Notes: generated from the sequence alone by a model not told the origin. Positions 1 to 7,005 are shown, counted from the first letter of the stretch. The stretch: DNA of 12,136 bases from Chrysochromulina parva (GCA_002887195.1 PJAB01001805.1:1-12136); one strand, 5' to 3'. A program made the numbers and translations.

Positions 1-186
1 GTCGAAGCCGAGGGCCTTCATGGCGGCCTTGAGCTCCTTGTAATTGATGGCGCCAGAGCCATCGGAATCAAACAAGTTGAAGGCTTCGCGGATCTCGTCG
101 ATTTGTTCATCCGTAAACGACTTTACCTTGGCCACACCGCCACTCTCGCGAGACGCGCGACGGCCGCGACGTGGGTACTCCTGCAT
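1..186 (-). CDS. CETN: Centrin (caltractin), N-terminal fragment
   Basis: Centrins are small EF-hand calcium-binding proteins of centrioles, basal bodies and their contractile fibres. Reading the minus strand from the ATG at 186-184 gives 62 residues that stay open to the window edge, so the remaining three EF-hands lie outside. A basic leader (about residues 1-23, Arg/Ser-rich) is followed by the typical centrin entry, [18 protein letters not shown]. The first EF-hand loop spans residues 40-51 ([12 protein letters not shown]) with acidic ligands at D40, D42 and E51. It is followed by [12 protein letters not shown], which matches the conserved centrin exit 'ELKxAMRALGF'. The frame stays open for a while upstream of this ATG, but those codons look non-coding. 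Calmodulin is the main alternative; the '[17 protein letters not shown]' plus 'AMKALGF' pattern favours centrin. It lies head-to-head with the nuclease gene across a 331-base spacer. Confidence 0.88.
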   Translation of the reverse strand, partial: MQEYPRRGRRASRESGGVAKVKSFTDEQIDEIREAFNLFDSDGSGAINYKELKAAMKALGFD

Positions 187-517
187 ATGGAAACAAGGCT
201 GCCAGCATGAAACAACTGATGAATCCCAAATTGCACTCGTCAGCGAAATTCTCCGAAAAGTCTCCGATATGGGAAGAATTTGGAAGGTCGCTCAAAATAC
301 AATTGTACAATGTAGTCGAGGCCGGAGGAGATGGTAGCGCGAGCGAGCGACCCGCCCCGGACCCCCTAGTGACCGATATGGCGGATATGCATAATTTGGC
401 TTCTGTGAAAGGCTAGGAGAAAGTGTGCTGTTCACAAGAGCGCGGGAGGAACGCGAAGGTGGAGAGGCTAAGGAGCCAGAGCCCGTGATCAGAGGCCTGC
501 TCACTTAGACCCTCTTC
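187..517. promoter_or_regulatory. Divergent upstream region between centrin and nuclease
   Basis: This 331-base spacer separates two genes transcribed away from each other, so it should hold both promoters. It is less GC-rich than the genes, with AT-richer patches near 190-310 and 375-405. Two short similar words, CCGATATGG, occur near 264 and 373. I see no TATA box at a convincing distance and no RNA gene. The promoter assignment rests on position only. Confidence 0.4.
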
Positions 518-1738
518 ATGGGAGTCAAATCGCTGCCGCAGCTTTATCTCTCTTTGGCTGTAAGCACCACGCAGCGGCCCGCATCGGTAGTGCGCATGCT
601 CAGCAGCACCAGCAGCACCAGCAGCACCAGCACCAGCACCAGCACCAGCACCAGCACCAGCAGTGGTGTGACCGTCACTGACGACGGCAAAGTGCTGCTT
701 CGCTCGGGCAAGCAGCTGCGGCTGAGTCCATCCTCTATCTCAGCGTTTGAGCAATGCCCGCTACTATTCAAGCTTCGGCACATCGACCGTAAGCCCGAAC
801 CAGCCACTCCTGAACTCGCAGCAGGCATCCTCGTTCATGAGACGTTAGCAGAGCTCTTCACGCGGCCGCCTCAGCAGCGGAAGCTCGAGGTCGCGCAGAC
901 AATTTTCCGAGAGCGGTGGCGCGAGCAGCGGCGAAGCAAGCGATACGGACCGCTCTTCGGTCTCGGCGGAGAGAACGGCCTTACCCCTGATGACGAGCGG
1001 CCACGTGCGCACGTGGATGTCGAGCGAGAACGGGCGTGGGGCCTAAAGGCCTTTGAGACGCTGCGCTCCTACTTTACGCTCGAGAGCCCTGCGCGCCTCT
1101 CTCCCATGGGTTGCGAGACTAAAGTCGCCGCCGAAATCCCGAGCGCGTGCGAGACGGACGCCGCCATCCCGATCACAGGTACCATCGACAGGATCGACGT
1201 CGCTGAAGCCCTCGTTGAGATCGGCGCCGACGGGAGCAGCAGTAGTGATGGGAGCAGCAGCAGCAGTGATGGGAGGAGCAGCAGCATGGGCGACAGAAGT
1301 GCCGGCACCAGCGACAACGCTGATGGCAGCAGTAGCAGCGGTCGTCCACCAGCATTCGTCGTAGTCGACTACAAGACGGGAAAGGCACCGCCGCCGCAAT
1401 TCCGGAACGACAGCTTCTTTCAGCTCCAGATCTATGCCCTCCTGCTGCAAGAGACTGGCCGACGGGCGAATACACTGCGCCTCCTCTTCCTTGGTGGCGG
1501 TGGCGCAGTGTTCGAGCAGCGCATGGACGACGAACTCCTCGAACAGACACGTGGTCGTCTGCGCGAGATTTGGCAACGCATGCTCCGCGCTTTTCGGCAG
1601 GATGCCTTCCCGCCAAATGCTGGCAGGCTGTGCGACTGGTGTGCTCACAGAGCCACATGCCCAGCCTTCGCCGGTGCCAGCAGCCCACCCGCGCAGGGCG
1701 ATGGCGACGCCCAGGACGACGCCCCACCAGAGGTCTGA
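518..1738 (+). CDS. RecB-like PD-(D/E)XK nuclease with Fe-S cysteine cluster, probably organelle-targeted
   Basis: A 406-residue protein of the RecB/Cas4/AddB-type nuclease superfamily, which cuts DNA ends in repair or recombination. The core begins near residue 68 (LRLSPSSISAFEQCP). Visible motifs: C80; the His motif GILVHETL (H107); the first acidic motif GTIDRID (D224); the catalytic DYK of VVVDYKTGK (D284, K286); the Q-motif FQLQIYAL (about 302-306); and the C-terminal CDWCAHRATC (C372, C375, C381). With C80 these make the four-cysteine 4Fe-4S site of this family. From memory, the pattern most resembles actinobacterial RecB-like exonucleases (COG2887). Residues 1-54 contain no acidic residue and several K/R/S/T, like a mitochondrial or plastid leader; M27 is an alternative start. 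Ser/Thr-rich repeats occupy 28-49, and a Gly/Ser insert (about 236-276) splits the core between D224 and the DYK motif. All catalytic residues remain. Substrate and organelle are unproven. Confidence 0.87.
   Translation: MGVKSLPQLYLSLAVSTTQRPASVVRMLSSTSSTSSTSTSTSTSTSTSSGVTVTDDGKVLLRSGKQLRLSPSSISAFEQCPLLFKLRHIDRKPEPATPELAAGILVHETLAELFTRPPQQRKLEVAQTIFRERWREQRRSKRYGPLFGLGGENGLTPDDERPRAHVDVERERAWGLKAFETLRSYFTLESPARLSPMGCETKVAAEIPSACETDAAIPITGTIDRIDVAEALVEIGADGSSSSDGSSSSSDGRSSSMGDRSAGTSDNADGSSSSGRPPAFVVVDYKTGKAPPPQFRNDSFFQLQIYALLLQETGRRANTLRLLFLGGGGAVFEQRMDDELLEQTRGRLREIWQRMLRAFRQDAFPPNAGRLCDWCAHRATCPAFAGASSPPAQGDGDAQDDAPPEV
601..663 (+). repeat. CAGCAC-type simple repeat inside the nuclease leader
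   Basis: The tract consists of three CAGCAGCAC units, then five CAGCAC units, then CAGCAG, 63 bases in all. It keeps the reading frame and encodes Ser/Thr runs at about residues 28-49, between the putative targeting peptide and the nuclease core. Such trinucleotide-multiple tracts vary in length by replication slippage without breaking the frame. Confidence 0.95.
1228..1345 (+). repeat. Degenerate Gly/Asp/Ser repeat inside the nuclease core
   Basis: Repeated GATGGGAGCAGCAGC-like words encode DGSSSSDG-type peptide repeats, at about residues 236-276. The insert falls between the GTIDRID motif and the VVVDYKTG motif. In relatives, as I recall them, these sit on adjacent beta strands with only a short turn between them. 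It is in frame, so it probably forms a flexible surface loop. Confidence 0.85.
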
Positions 1739-2428
1739 CAACAGCGTCCAGTCTGAGCGTTCCCGCTGTGCCACGCAGCCTGCAGCCAGCTATGAGCGCG
1801 GGCAACCGTGCGATCCCTGCATCTTAGGCGTGATTGCCGACGCTCCCGGCGGCGACGCTCGAGTCGACACGCGACTCTGATCGTAAACTGAACCGGAAAT
1901 ACGCGTATGCCGTACATATGATGCCGTAATTCTCGTTCGTTGTGTGTGTCGGTTCCATCTTCCATGTACTTGTCATGTTCATGATCGGTCGCGCGATACC
2001 GCTCGACGAAGTCCGAAAAGTACCAAGCAGCCGAGAGCAACTTAATCGCATGCCCGCCGGCGCGCGGTACGACGTACGAGGTATCGGTTACGAGGCCGCC
2101 GCGCGCCGCGACCGGACCGGGGACCGCGCGGACGGGCTAAGTGACGCGTCACGGAAACGCGCGGAGGACTTAAGCGCGACCCGACAAACGACACCGTATC
2201 ACCGCGCCCATATTGACCATACTGCATCTGCATCTCCGCACGGCTGGCAACGCTTTTACCGCCCACCCGCGCGTTGATCCCGAACCGGAGACGCGAGACG
2301 CGTCGTGCCGCCTCGCGCTCATGCTGACATACTCCATGCAAGAACCATGCAGAAAGGGTTCCTCTCATACTCTGCACATTTCGGTGTCCAAGTGCAGCAC
2401 AGCCTCTCTCGATCACTCTCTTGACATG
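1739..2428. other. Convergent intergenic region, no gene seen
   Basis: This 690-base spacer lies between two genes whose 3' ends face each other. Reading frames here are short and lack recognisable protein patterns. It contains several short inverted repeats: GAGTCG/CGACTC at 1861-1877, a 7-bp pair CCGCGCG/CGCGCGG at 2099-2105 and 2125-2131, the 12-bp palindrome GTGACGCGTCAC at 2141-2152, and CTGCAC/GTGCAG at 2372-2397. The last pair lies 32-57 bases beyond the stop of the minus-strand gene and could be in its 3' UTR. Base composition swings from moderate (1880-2040) to strongly CG-rich (2050-2170). No tRNA, rRNA or mobile element was recognised. Confidence 0.6.
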
Positions 2429-3757
2429 TCACTCAAACTCCTCCGCCTCGACCTCCTCCTCGGCGGGCGCGTCGCCCTCGCCTCCTTCCTCCAGAGCGCT
2501 GCCGCTCACGCCGCCGCCCTCGCTGCCATCCCCGCCGCCCGCGTCCGCCTCGTCGCTCGTCTCCTCGACGATATTATTGGCAGCCGCCTCCTCCTGCACC
2601 ATCTTCTGGCGCCGCTGCTGCTCGGCCTCTTTGATGAGCTTCTCGCGTTCAGCGCGCATCTTCTTGAGCTCTGCGTCTGAAAGTGTTTTGCTCGGAGGGT
2701 CTGTGGGGGCTGAGCGTTGATAGCTCTGCTCAGGGCGTGGGCTGGATGGCGGCGTGGGCAGGCGCTTCGGGCGTGCGGCCGGCCGCTTGACAAGCTTGTG
2801 GAAGTCGGGCGGCACCTCCGCCGTGGCTTTGAGGGCGGCCCGAATGGAAGACAGGCTGCTGCTCACATCGCGCAGCCCGCCACCTAGCAGCATCGCCGCG
2901 ACCGGCGGCTGATCGCTGTCGTCGTCGCCGCCGCCCTCCTCCTCCCCATCAGTGGTCTTAGGGCTCGGCTCCGGCGCGCCCACCGGGCGCGGCAGCTGCT
3001 TGAGCAGCAGCACCGTGGCCTCGCTCGCTGTGGGCGGGGGCACCCCTCCCGGCAGGTCGAGCATCAACGAAGTCTTCGTCTCGTCGAGTTTCACCACGCG
3101 TATCCGCCGCTCTGTCGCCGCCAGCTGCAGGATTGCCGCACGCTCTGCGTCGACGAGACGCCCTGTCTGGGAGAGCACGACCACACACCACGGTTTGCGC
3201 ACACACTGGCTCTCGAACTGCTCGCTTGTCGTCGGCGAGAAGACTTTTGCCGGCGTGACGCTCGTGGCCCACTTGGCCAGCTCCGCACCGTTACTGAGGA
3301 CATTGCGACCCGCAATTTGTGGAACGGCGCCGTTGGCCATGGCGAGCACCTTGGGGCCGTACGATGGTTCTCTGAGTTTGAAGCGCTCGTAAGTGGTTTT
3401 GCCGCTTGGCAGCACCTTCGCACAGTCAAGGGTGCCAAACTTGAAGCCACTCAATGCGCCCTCAGCAGCGTAGAAGACAGGCGAAGCTTTCCTCTCCTTG
3501 GTGCACTCGATGAGCCAGGGCTCGCCCGAGTAGAAGACGTCTTTAAGGGCTGCGGTGTCCTCTAGCGAGAGTGCTACCACCTTGGAGGCCATCACGTAGT
3601 AAACGCCACCTGCGATGGCCAGAACAGAGACCACGATCGCGGAAAAGATGCCGTACTGTACGGGCGACGCATTGCCAGAGGTGACGTCGACAATGAGCTG
3701 CTCGAGCTGCGAATCTCCCTTGCGTGCCACCTTCGGCTTGCGCGGAGGCGGCGGCAT
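2429..3757 (-). CDS. Single-pass membrane protein with degenerate thioredoxin-like domains and acidic coiled-coil tail
   Basis: A 442-residue protein from the ATG at 3757-3755. An upstream in-frame ATG at 3868-3866 would add 37 residues, but that leader looks like untranslated sequence. Order of parts: a Pro- and Lys/Arg-rich N-terminus (1-13); one transmembrane helix (about 35-56, YGIFSAIVVSVLAIAGGVYYVM); a thioredoxin-like domain (about 60-170), shown by EPWLIEC, then FGTLDCAKV, then YGPKVLAMANG; a second, weaker one (about 171-256, with KPWCVVVLSQ); a Gly/Asp/Glu linker (about 265-283); a Pro-rich stretch; a charged coiled coil (about 358-395, LKKMRAEREKLIKEAEQQRR); and an acidic, Gly-rich tail. 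The CxxC redox pair expected after 'EPWLIE' is absent (CTKERKAS), so disulfide exchange by the usual chemistry is unlikely. Position on the ER or another endomembrane is an inference from the helix. I do not recognise a named orthologue. Confidence 0.8.
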   Translation of the reverse strand: MPPPPRKPKVARKGDSQLEQLIVDVTSGNASPVQYGIFSAIVVSVLAIAGGVYYVMASKVVALSLEDTAALKDVFYSGEPWLIECTKERKASPVFYAAEGALSGFKFGTLDCAKVLPSGKTTYERFKLREPSYGPKVLAMANGAVPQIAGRNVLSNGAELAKWATSVTPAKVFSPTTSEQFESQCVRKPWCVVVLSQTGRLVDAERAAILQLAATERRIRVVKLDETKTSLMLDLPGGVPPPTASEATVLLLKQLPRPVGAPEPSPKTTDGEEEGGGDDDSDQPPVAAMLLGGGLRDVSSSLSSIRAALKATAEVPPDFHKLVKRPAARPKRLPTPPSSPRPEQSYQRSAPTDPPSKTLSDAELKKMRAEREKLIKEAEQQRRQKMVQEEAAANNIVEETSDEADAGGGDGSEGGGVSGSALEEGGEGDAPAEEEVEAEEFE

Positions 3758-3847
3758 CGAGTGATTGTCCGTGTGGAGTGCTTGGGTGCGAGATGAGAGG
3801 GACACGTGGCTATGGTCTCCAAAACATGAATCTTTTGGGAACCCACT

Positions 3848-3866
3848 GGACTTGACTTGACTTGAC
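3848..3866 (-). repeat. ACTTG tandem repeat in the leader of the thioredoxin-like gene
   Basis: Three and a half copies of a 5-bp unit (ACTTG on the plus strand) sit just inside the alternative upstream ATG. A 5-bp period does not preserve a reading frame when its copy number changes. This weakly supports the downstream start at 3757 and an untranslated role for this segment. Confidence 0.7.
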
Positions 3867-3915
3867 ATGATCCCACTGGCCGCGTAGCTTCTCACGTGAG
3901 GACCGAACTGACGAC

Positions 3916-3940
3916 GACTGACCGTTCCAAACGATCAGTC
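3916..3940 (-). other. 11-bp stem-loop in the CCP5 / thioredoxin-like intergenic spacer
   Basis: GACTGACCGTT (3916-3926) and AACGATCAGTC (3930-3940) are inverted copies around the 3-base loop CCA. In minus-strand RNA all 11 positions pair, one of them as G-U. The stem lies 23-47 bases beyond the stop codon of the CCP5-like gene and upstream of the next minus-strand gene. It is therefore probably in the 3' UTR of the first transcript or in the short promoter of the second. Possible roles are RNA 3'-end definition, stability, or a protein binding site; none is shown by sequence alone. The palindrome CTCACGTGAG (3891-3900), with a CACGTG core, lies close by. Confidence 0.6.
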
Positions 3941-3962
3941 ACACGCGGCAGCCTCTCTTAAC

Positions 3963-6353
3963 CTAGCAGACCATACCAGAGAGATCTTCGTGGTCGTACG
4001 GTTGGCCCGTCTCATCTCCGTAACCACTTGTGTCCGTCTCATCTCCACATGCACTGGAAAGCTCGTCATCCTCGCCAGCGCTGTCGTCCTGTTTCGGAGG
4101 TCGAGGTGGCTTCTTCAACTTCTCCCATTTGGCAAGTGCGTTGTTGACGCCCAAACGCAACCGGGAGAGCCCTCCGCAGTCCGGTGCTCCCAGCCGCGAG
4201 TGTGAGTTCGCTCCGGCCAGATCGAGCGCAGCTAGGACGAGGGCTTTGCCAACATCACGCCACGACTCTGGACAGTATTTTGGACCCATCGTCGTGTTGA
4301 GCTTTGGAGGCTCCGGGCTCATTCGTCCCGATTTGATATGAGCGGAGGCGTTGTGGCGACTCATGAGCTCGTTCATCGACACACCACTATCATAGTTGCA
4401 CTCGAGGGTGTACACAAACGGGCAGCTGATGCCCTGCTCCACTGTCGCGGCGTACACGGCAGAGCGAGCGGAGCCGTCGACCGCCTCAGTGTTGAACCAC
4501 AGGCATGCGTCGTGGTCCAGCCAGCGTGAATTGATCGCAACCAATTTTGCGAAGAGCTGAGATTCGGCACGCTTCTCCTCCGTCTCCTGCTCGCACCCAT
4601 ACAAGAAGCAGCCGCGTCGTCCTGCGTGAGCATGCACGTCCACGAAGAGCGCTACGCTCTCGGTTGCAAAGAGATGATGTACCAGTGCCATGTAAGACGC
4701 AACTGCAGGGTGCAACGTGCAAGAGGGTTGGTCGTACTTGCGGTTGAGATTGACACCACGACTGTCGGCACGGTAATGACCGCGGACGACACCATCAGGG
4801 TTTAGCAGGGGAACAAGCTTGAAGACGAAGCGTTCACGAAGGGCCATCGCTCGTGGGTCATCACGTCGGAGCAAAAAGAGCAGCACCCCTTCGAGGACAA
4901 ATGAAGCCGGTGTCTCACCTGGGTGAACGCGCGATGACAGCAAAATGACCTTCTTCTTCGGGCGCCCAGGAAGCGGCGGGTGTGGCTGACCAGTGATGGT
5001 GATCAGATCGATTCTTCGGCCTTCGAGCGAACGGCATAGCAGTTCCCGCTTGTAGTAGACAAGGGACGCGTTGACGTTAGCATTCGCCCGATTGTACGAG
5101 GTGTTCACGATCCCGCGCGGCCGGACACTCGGGTAGAGCGCTGCGGCATCGTAAGCGGCAGCGGCGGCTAGCTCCGCGGCGGCCCGCGCTGCCGGCGGGC
5201 ATATGGTACCGTGCTGAACGCACGACCGTAAATACGACCATCCGGTGCCCGCAGGTTTGGGGGCTGCGGCGTCAACAAGCGACGCGACGCTCGACGCCGA
5301 GGCTGAGCTTGTCGGAGGTCGCCAAGTTTTTCCGGGCTGCGGCGGTGGCAGTGGTAATGGTTGGGGTGGCAGCACTGCTGATGCCGATGCAGTCGTCACG
5401 CACGATGATAACGCCACCACATGGGGATGCGGGCGACATGGCTCGGCAGCTGGCGCAGCAGCTGGCGCAGAAGCTGGCGCGGCAGCTGGCGCGGCAGCTG
5501 GCGCGGCAGTGCACGAACCGGCGGGCGCCGCAGCTGAAGAAGCAGCTGGCGCAGCGGCAGGGTGAAAGGCCTCGGAATCATCAGAAAGCGGCTGCAATGC
5601 AGCGTGCGCGAAGGATTCCAACGCAGCCCTACGGGCTGCTTCGAGGATGACGTCCTTGAACATCTCCTCCTCTCGCTCCTCGTCCGTGAGCTTTCGTGGC
5701 ACGGCTGCGATTGTCACGGAGTCGGGCGGGCGCTTTCGCTCTGCAAGATCCATAACCTTGAGTGCTGCCAGCCACGCCGCTGGTGGCGGCTCGTTGGGCG
5801 CGCCGGGGTGGAGTATCGCTCGAGGTTGGGCGAAGAGCTTGTCCAGATAGGCCAGGCGCGCCATCAAGTCTGCGTAGGTGTATGGATAGCAAAAGGCGAA
5901 GTACAGGGTCTCGCCCACTGGCCCGTCGACAGTGTGCGTAAGGTGGATCGCGAAACCTTGCGACGTGTAGGCGCATGGCACTGCGTTCGAAACGCGCGTC
6001 CACTCCCTTTGGTGATAGGGAAGTGAGCGGTACACTGGCCGCATGCCGTGCTCAAAGAGCTTGCGCTGTGGGGTCATAATAATGTTGATTGAGAGCTTGC
6101 GTCCAGGTGCCGCTCCTCGTATTGAGAAATGGAACCATGTCTGTGACTTGGTTTGGCTCGGTTGCCCTTCACAGTCGGTTCGCGCCCACACAACAAAGTC
6201 GTTCTCGCCGCACTGCTCCACACGCCCTAGGTTCCCTGAGTCGAAGTCCGCACTCCAGATGAGACCGCCGACGCTGAGGTCGGCAGTGCGTTCCGCGGTC
6301 GGTAAACTACTTGCGGCGCGTGCCGCCGATGCGGTTGCGGGCTCGAGCGGCAT
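3963..6353 (-). CDS. AGBL5: Cytosolic carboxypeptidase 5-like tubulin deglutamylase (peptidase M14)
   Basis: A 796-residue zinc carboxypeptidase from the ATG at 6353-6351. The frame stays open a further 25 codons upstream, without an ATG. CCP5 removes glutamates from tubulin side chains, including the branch-point residue, in cilia and flagella. The N-terminal CCP domain (about 28-175) shows [25 protein letters not shown] and [13 protein letters not shown], as in animal CCP5. The catalytic domain (about 417-715) has [21 protein letters not shown], the zinc motif HPGE (H477, E480), [22 protein letters not shown], the third zinc ligand in DVHAHAG (H574), and the catalytic glutamate in TLECNYDSG (E651). 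A low-complexity insert of about 240 residues (roughly 176-416), rich in Ala and Pro, separates the two. A Pro-rich and acidic tail follows 745. All catalytic residues are present, so the enzyme is probably active. The match to CCP5 rather than other CCPs rests on these blocks, recalled from the animal family. Confidence 0.93.
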   Translation of the reverse strand: MPLEPATASAARAASSLPTAERTADLSVGGLIWSADFDSGNLGRVEQCGENDFVVWARTDCEGQPSQTKSQTWFHFSIRGAAPGRKLSINIIMTPQRKLFEHGMRPVYRSLPYHQREWTRVSNAVPCAYTSQGFAIHLTHTVDGPVGETLYFAFCYPYTYADLMARLAYLDKLFAQPRAILHPGAPNEPPPAAWLAALKVMDLAERKRPPDSVTIAAVPRKLTDEEREEEMFKDVILEAARRAALESFAHAALQPLSDDSEAFHPAAAPAASSAAAPAGSCTAAPAAAPAAAPASAPAAAPAAEPCRPHPHVVALSSCVTTASASAVLPPQPLPLPPPQPGKTWRPPTSSASASSVASLVDAAAPKPAGTGWSYLRSCVQHGTICPPAARAAAELAAAAAYDAAALYPSVRPRGIVNTSYNRANANVNASLVYYKRELLCRSLEGRRIDLITITGQPHPPLPGRPKKKVILLSSRVHPGETPASFVLEGVLLFLLRRDDPRAMALRERFVFKLVPLLNPDGVVRGHYRADSRGVNLNRKYDQPSCTLHPAVASYMALVHHLFATESVALFVDVHAHAGRRGCFLYGCEQETEEKRAESQLFAKLVAINSRWLDHDACLWFNTEAVDGSARSAVYAATVEQGISCPFVYTLECNYDSGVSMNELMSRHNASAHIKSGRMSPEPPKLNTTMGPKYCPESWRDVGKALVLAALDLAGANSHSRLGAPDCGGLSRLRLGVNNALAKWEKLKKPPRPPKQDDSAGEDDELSSACGDETDTSGYGDETGQPYDHEDLSGMVC
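5446..5505 (-). repeat. Five 12-bp tandem units encoding an APAA array in the CCP5-like insert
   Basis: Five adjacent 12-base units (GCAGCTGGCGCR with small changes; the third starts GAAG) begin at 5446, 5458, 5470, 5482 and 5494. On the coding strand they give Ala-Pro-Ala-Ala repeats at about residues 283-302. The unit is a multiple of three, so copy-number change leaves the protein in frame. Confidence 0.92.
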
Positions 6354-7005
6354 GCAAGTAGCGATTGGACGCGTCACGTTGCGCGCAGTGGGACTCCAAG
6401 CCGCCACCGCCGCCAAGCGTGCCTCCAAGCCTCACGCGTTTTGGGGGGGGTGGTTTCATTCGGGTACCGGCGCACTTTCCACAATCGCATTTGACAAATG
6501 GACAGTTCGGGGGAAATCACAGCCAATAAAGCAGCGTGCGAGTGAATACAAAGTTATGAGTATGAATTATAGTAACGTTGGCAGCGGTCGGCTCCGGGGC
6601 CGTTGAGTCGGCCGGACGGCCGCTGATTCGGTCGTCTGCCTCGTCTCGCGGAGTCGCGGTCGCTCGGGTGCGTTGGTGGTTTGGGTTGGTTGTGAGGTTC
6701 GTCTGTGGTCTGTTCGTGTGTCCCGTGTGAACGTTAACACGACAGACGCGACAACCGGTGCAGCGGTGCTACGGCACTGCTACTGCCCGCCCGCTCCCGT
6801 GTGTGCCCCGGCTCCCCCCGCTGTCTTTTTACCGGTAAGGTTCGTCTGTGTCGTCCGTGTGCCTTTGTGCGTCCGTGCGTCCGCGTGTCCTGTGTGTGTC
6901 CCGGCTCCCCCGGTGTCTTTTTACCGGTACGGTTCCGTATGTCCCGTGAGTGTCCCGGCTCCCCCCGGTGTCTTTTTACCGGTACGGTTCCTGCCGCACT
7001 CACAC
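6354..7005. promoter_or_regulatory. Divergent upstream region between CCP5-like and PHYHD1-like genes
   Basis: A 652-base spacer expected to hold both promoters. Next to the CCP5-like start, the frame stays open to about 6428 but shows no conserved protein. A T-, A- and G-rich part (about 6430-6590) contains a CCAAT word at 6523-6527. From about 6600 the plus strand becomes T/G- and C/T-rich and poor in A, with no A at all from 6839 to 6922. Three copies of a repeat precede the PHYHD1-like ATG. A GTAAGG at 6836-6841 could be a splice donor, so a 5' UTR intron ending near the AG at 6949-6950 is possible but not shown. Confidence 0.5.
6807..6990 (+). repeat. Three copies of a 36-37 bp repeat with TACCGGTA core upstream of the PHYHD1-like gene
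   Basis: Copies lie at 6807-6843, 6900-6935 and 6954-6990. Each reads CCCGGCTCCCCC, then TGTCTTTTTACCGGTA, then GGTTC, and each carries the 8-bp palindrome TACCGGTA. Copy 2 has one C fewer in the C-run, which shifts its reading frame relative to copies 1 and 3. The sequence is therefore conserved as DNA or RNA rather than as protein, although the frame is open here. The last copy ends 15 bases before the ATG. A 13-base word, AGGTTCGTCTGTG, also occurs twice (6695-6707 and 6838-6850). This could be a transcription-factor site array, a core promoter element or a 5' UTR motif. Confidence 0.85.

Noticed and set aside
107..310. 67-codon minus-strand frame overlapping the centrin start
   Set aside because: It is in a different frame from the centrin EF-hand, ends inside it, and has no family pattern.
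601..663. CRISPR-like or minisatellite array
   Set aside because: The units are 6-9 bp with no spacers and lie in frame inside a gene, so this is a coding microsatellite.
518..1738. Cas4 from a CRISPR system
   Set aside because: The cysteine and nuclease motifs resemble Cas4, but there are no other cas genes or repeats nearby and all neighbours are eukaryotic.
1043..1805. Long minus-strand open frames opposite the nuclease gene (243 and 210 codons)
   Set aside because: They mirror the nuclease frame and its Ser repeats, giving low-complexity Cys/His/Leu/Ala strings without family patterns. High GC reduces chance stops.
1942..2680. Plus-strand open frames in the convergent spacer and opposite the thioredoxin-like gene
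   Set aside because: They have no recognisable motifs. Those beyond 2429 are reverse shadows of the acidic tail of the minus-strand gene.
6354..6428. 25-codon N-terminal extension of the CCP5-like protein
   Set aside because: It begins with TTG and has no ATG. The CCP5 family homology starts at about residue 30 of the ATG-initiated protein.
6673..7005. N-terminal extension of 111 codons on the PHYHD1-like protein
   Set aside because: It would begin at a TTG codon, and the threefold DNA repeat inside it changes reading frame between copies. The conserved family sequence begins after the ATG at 7006.
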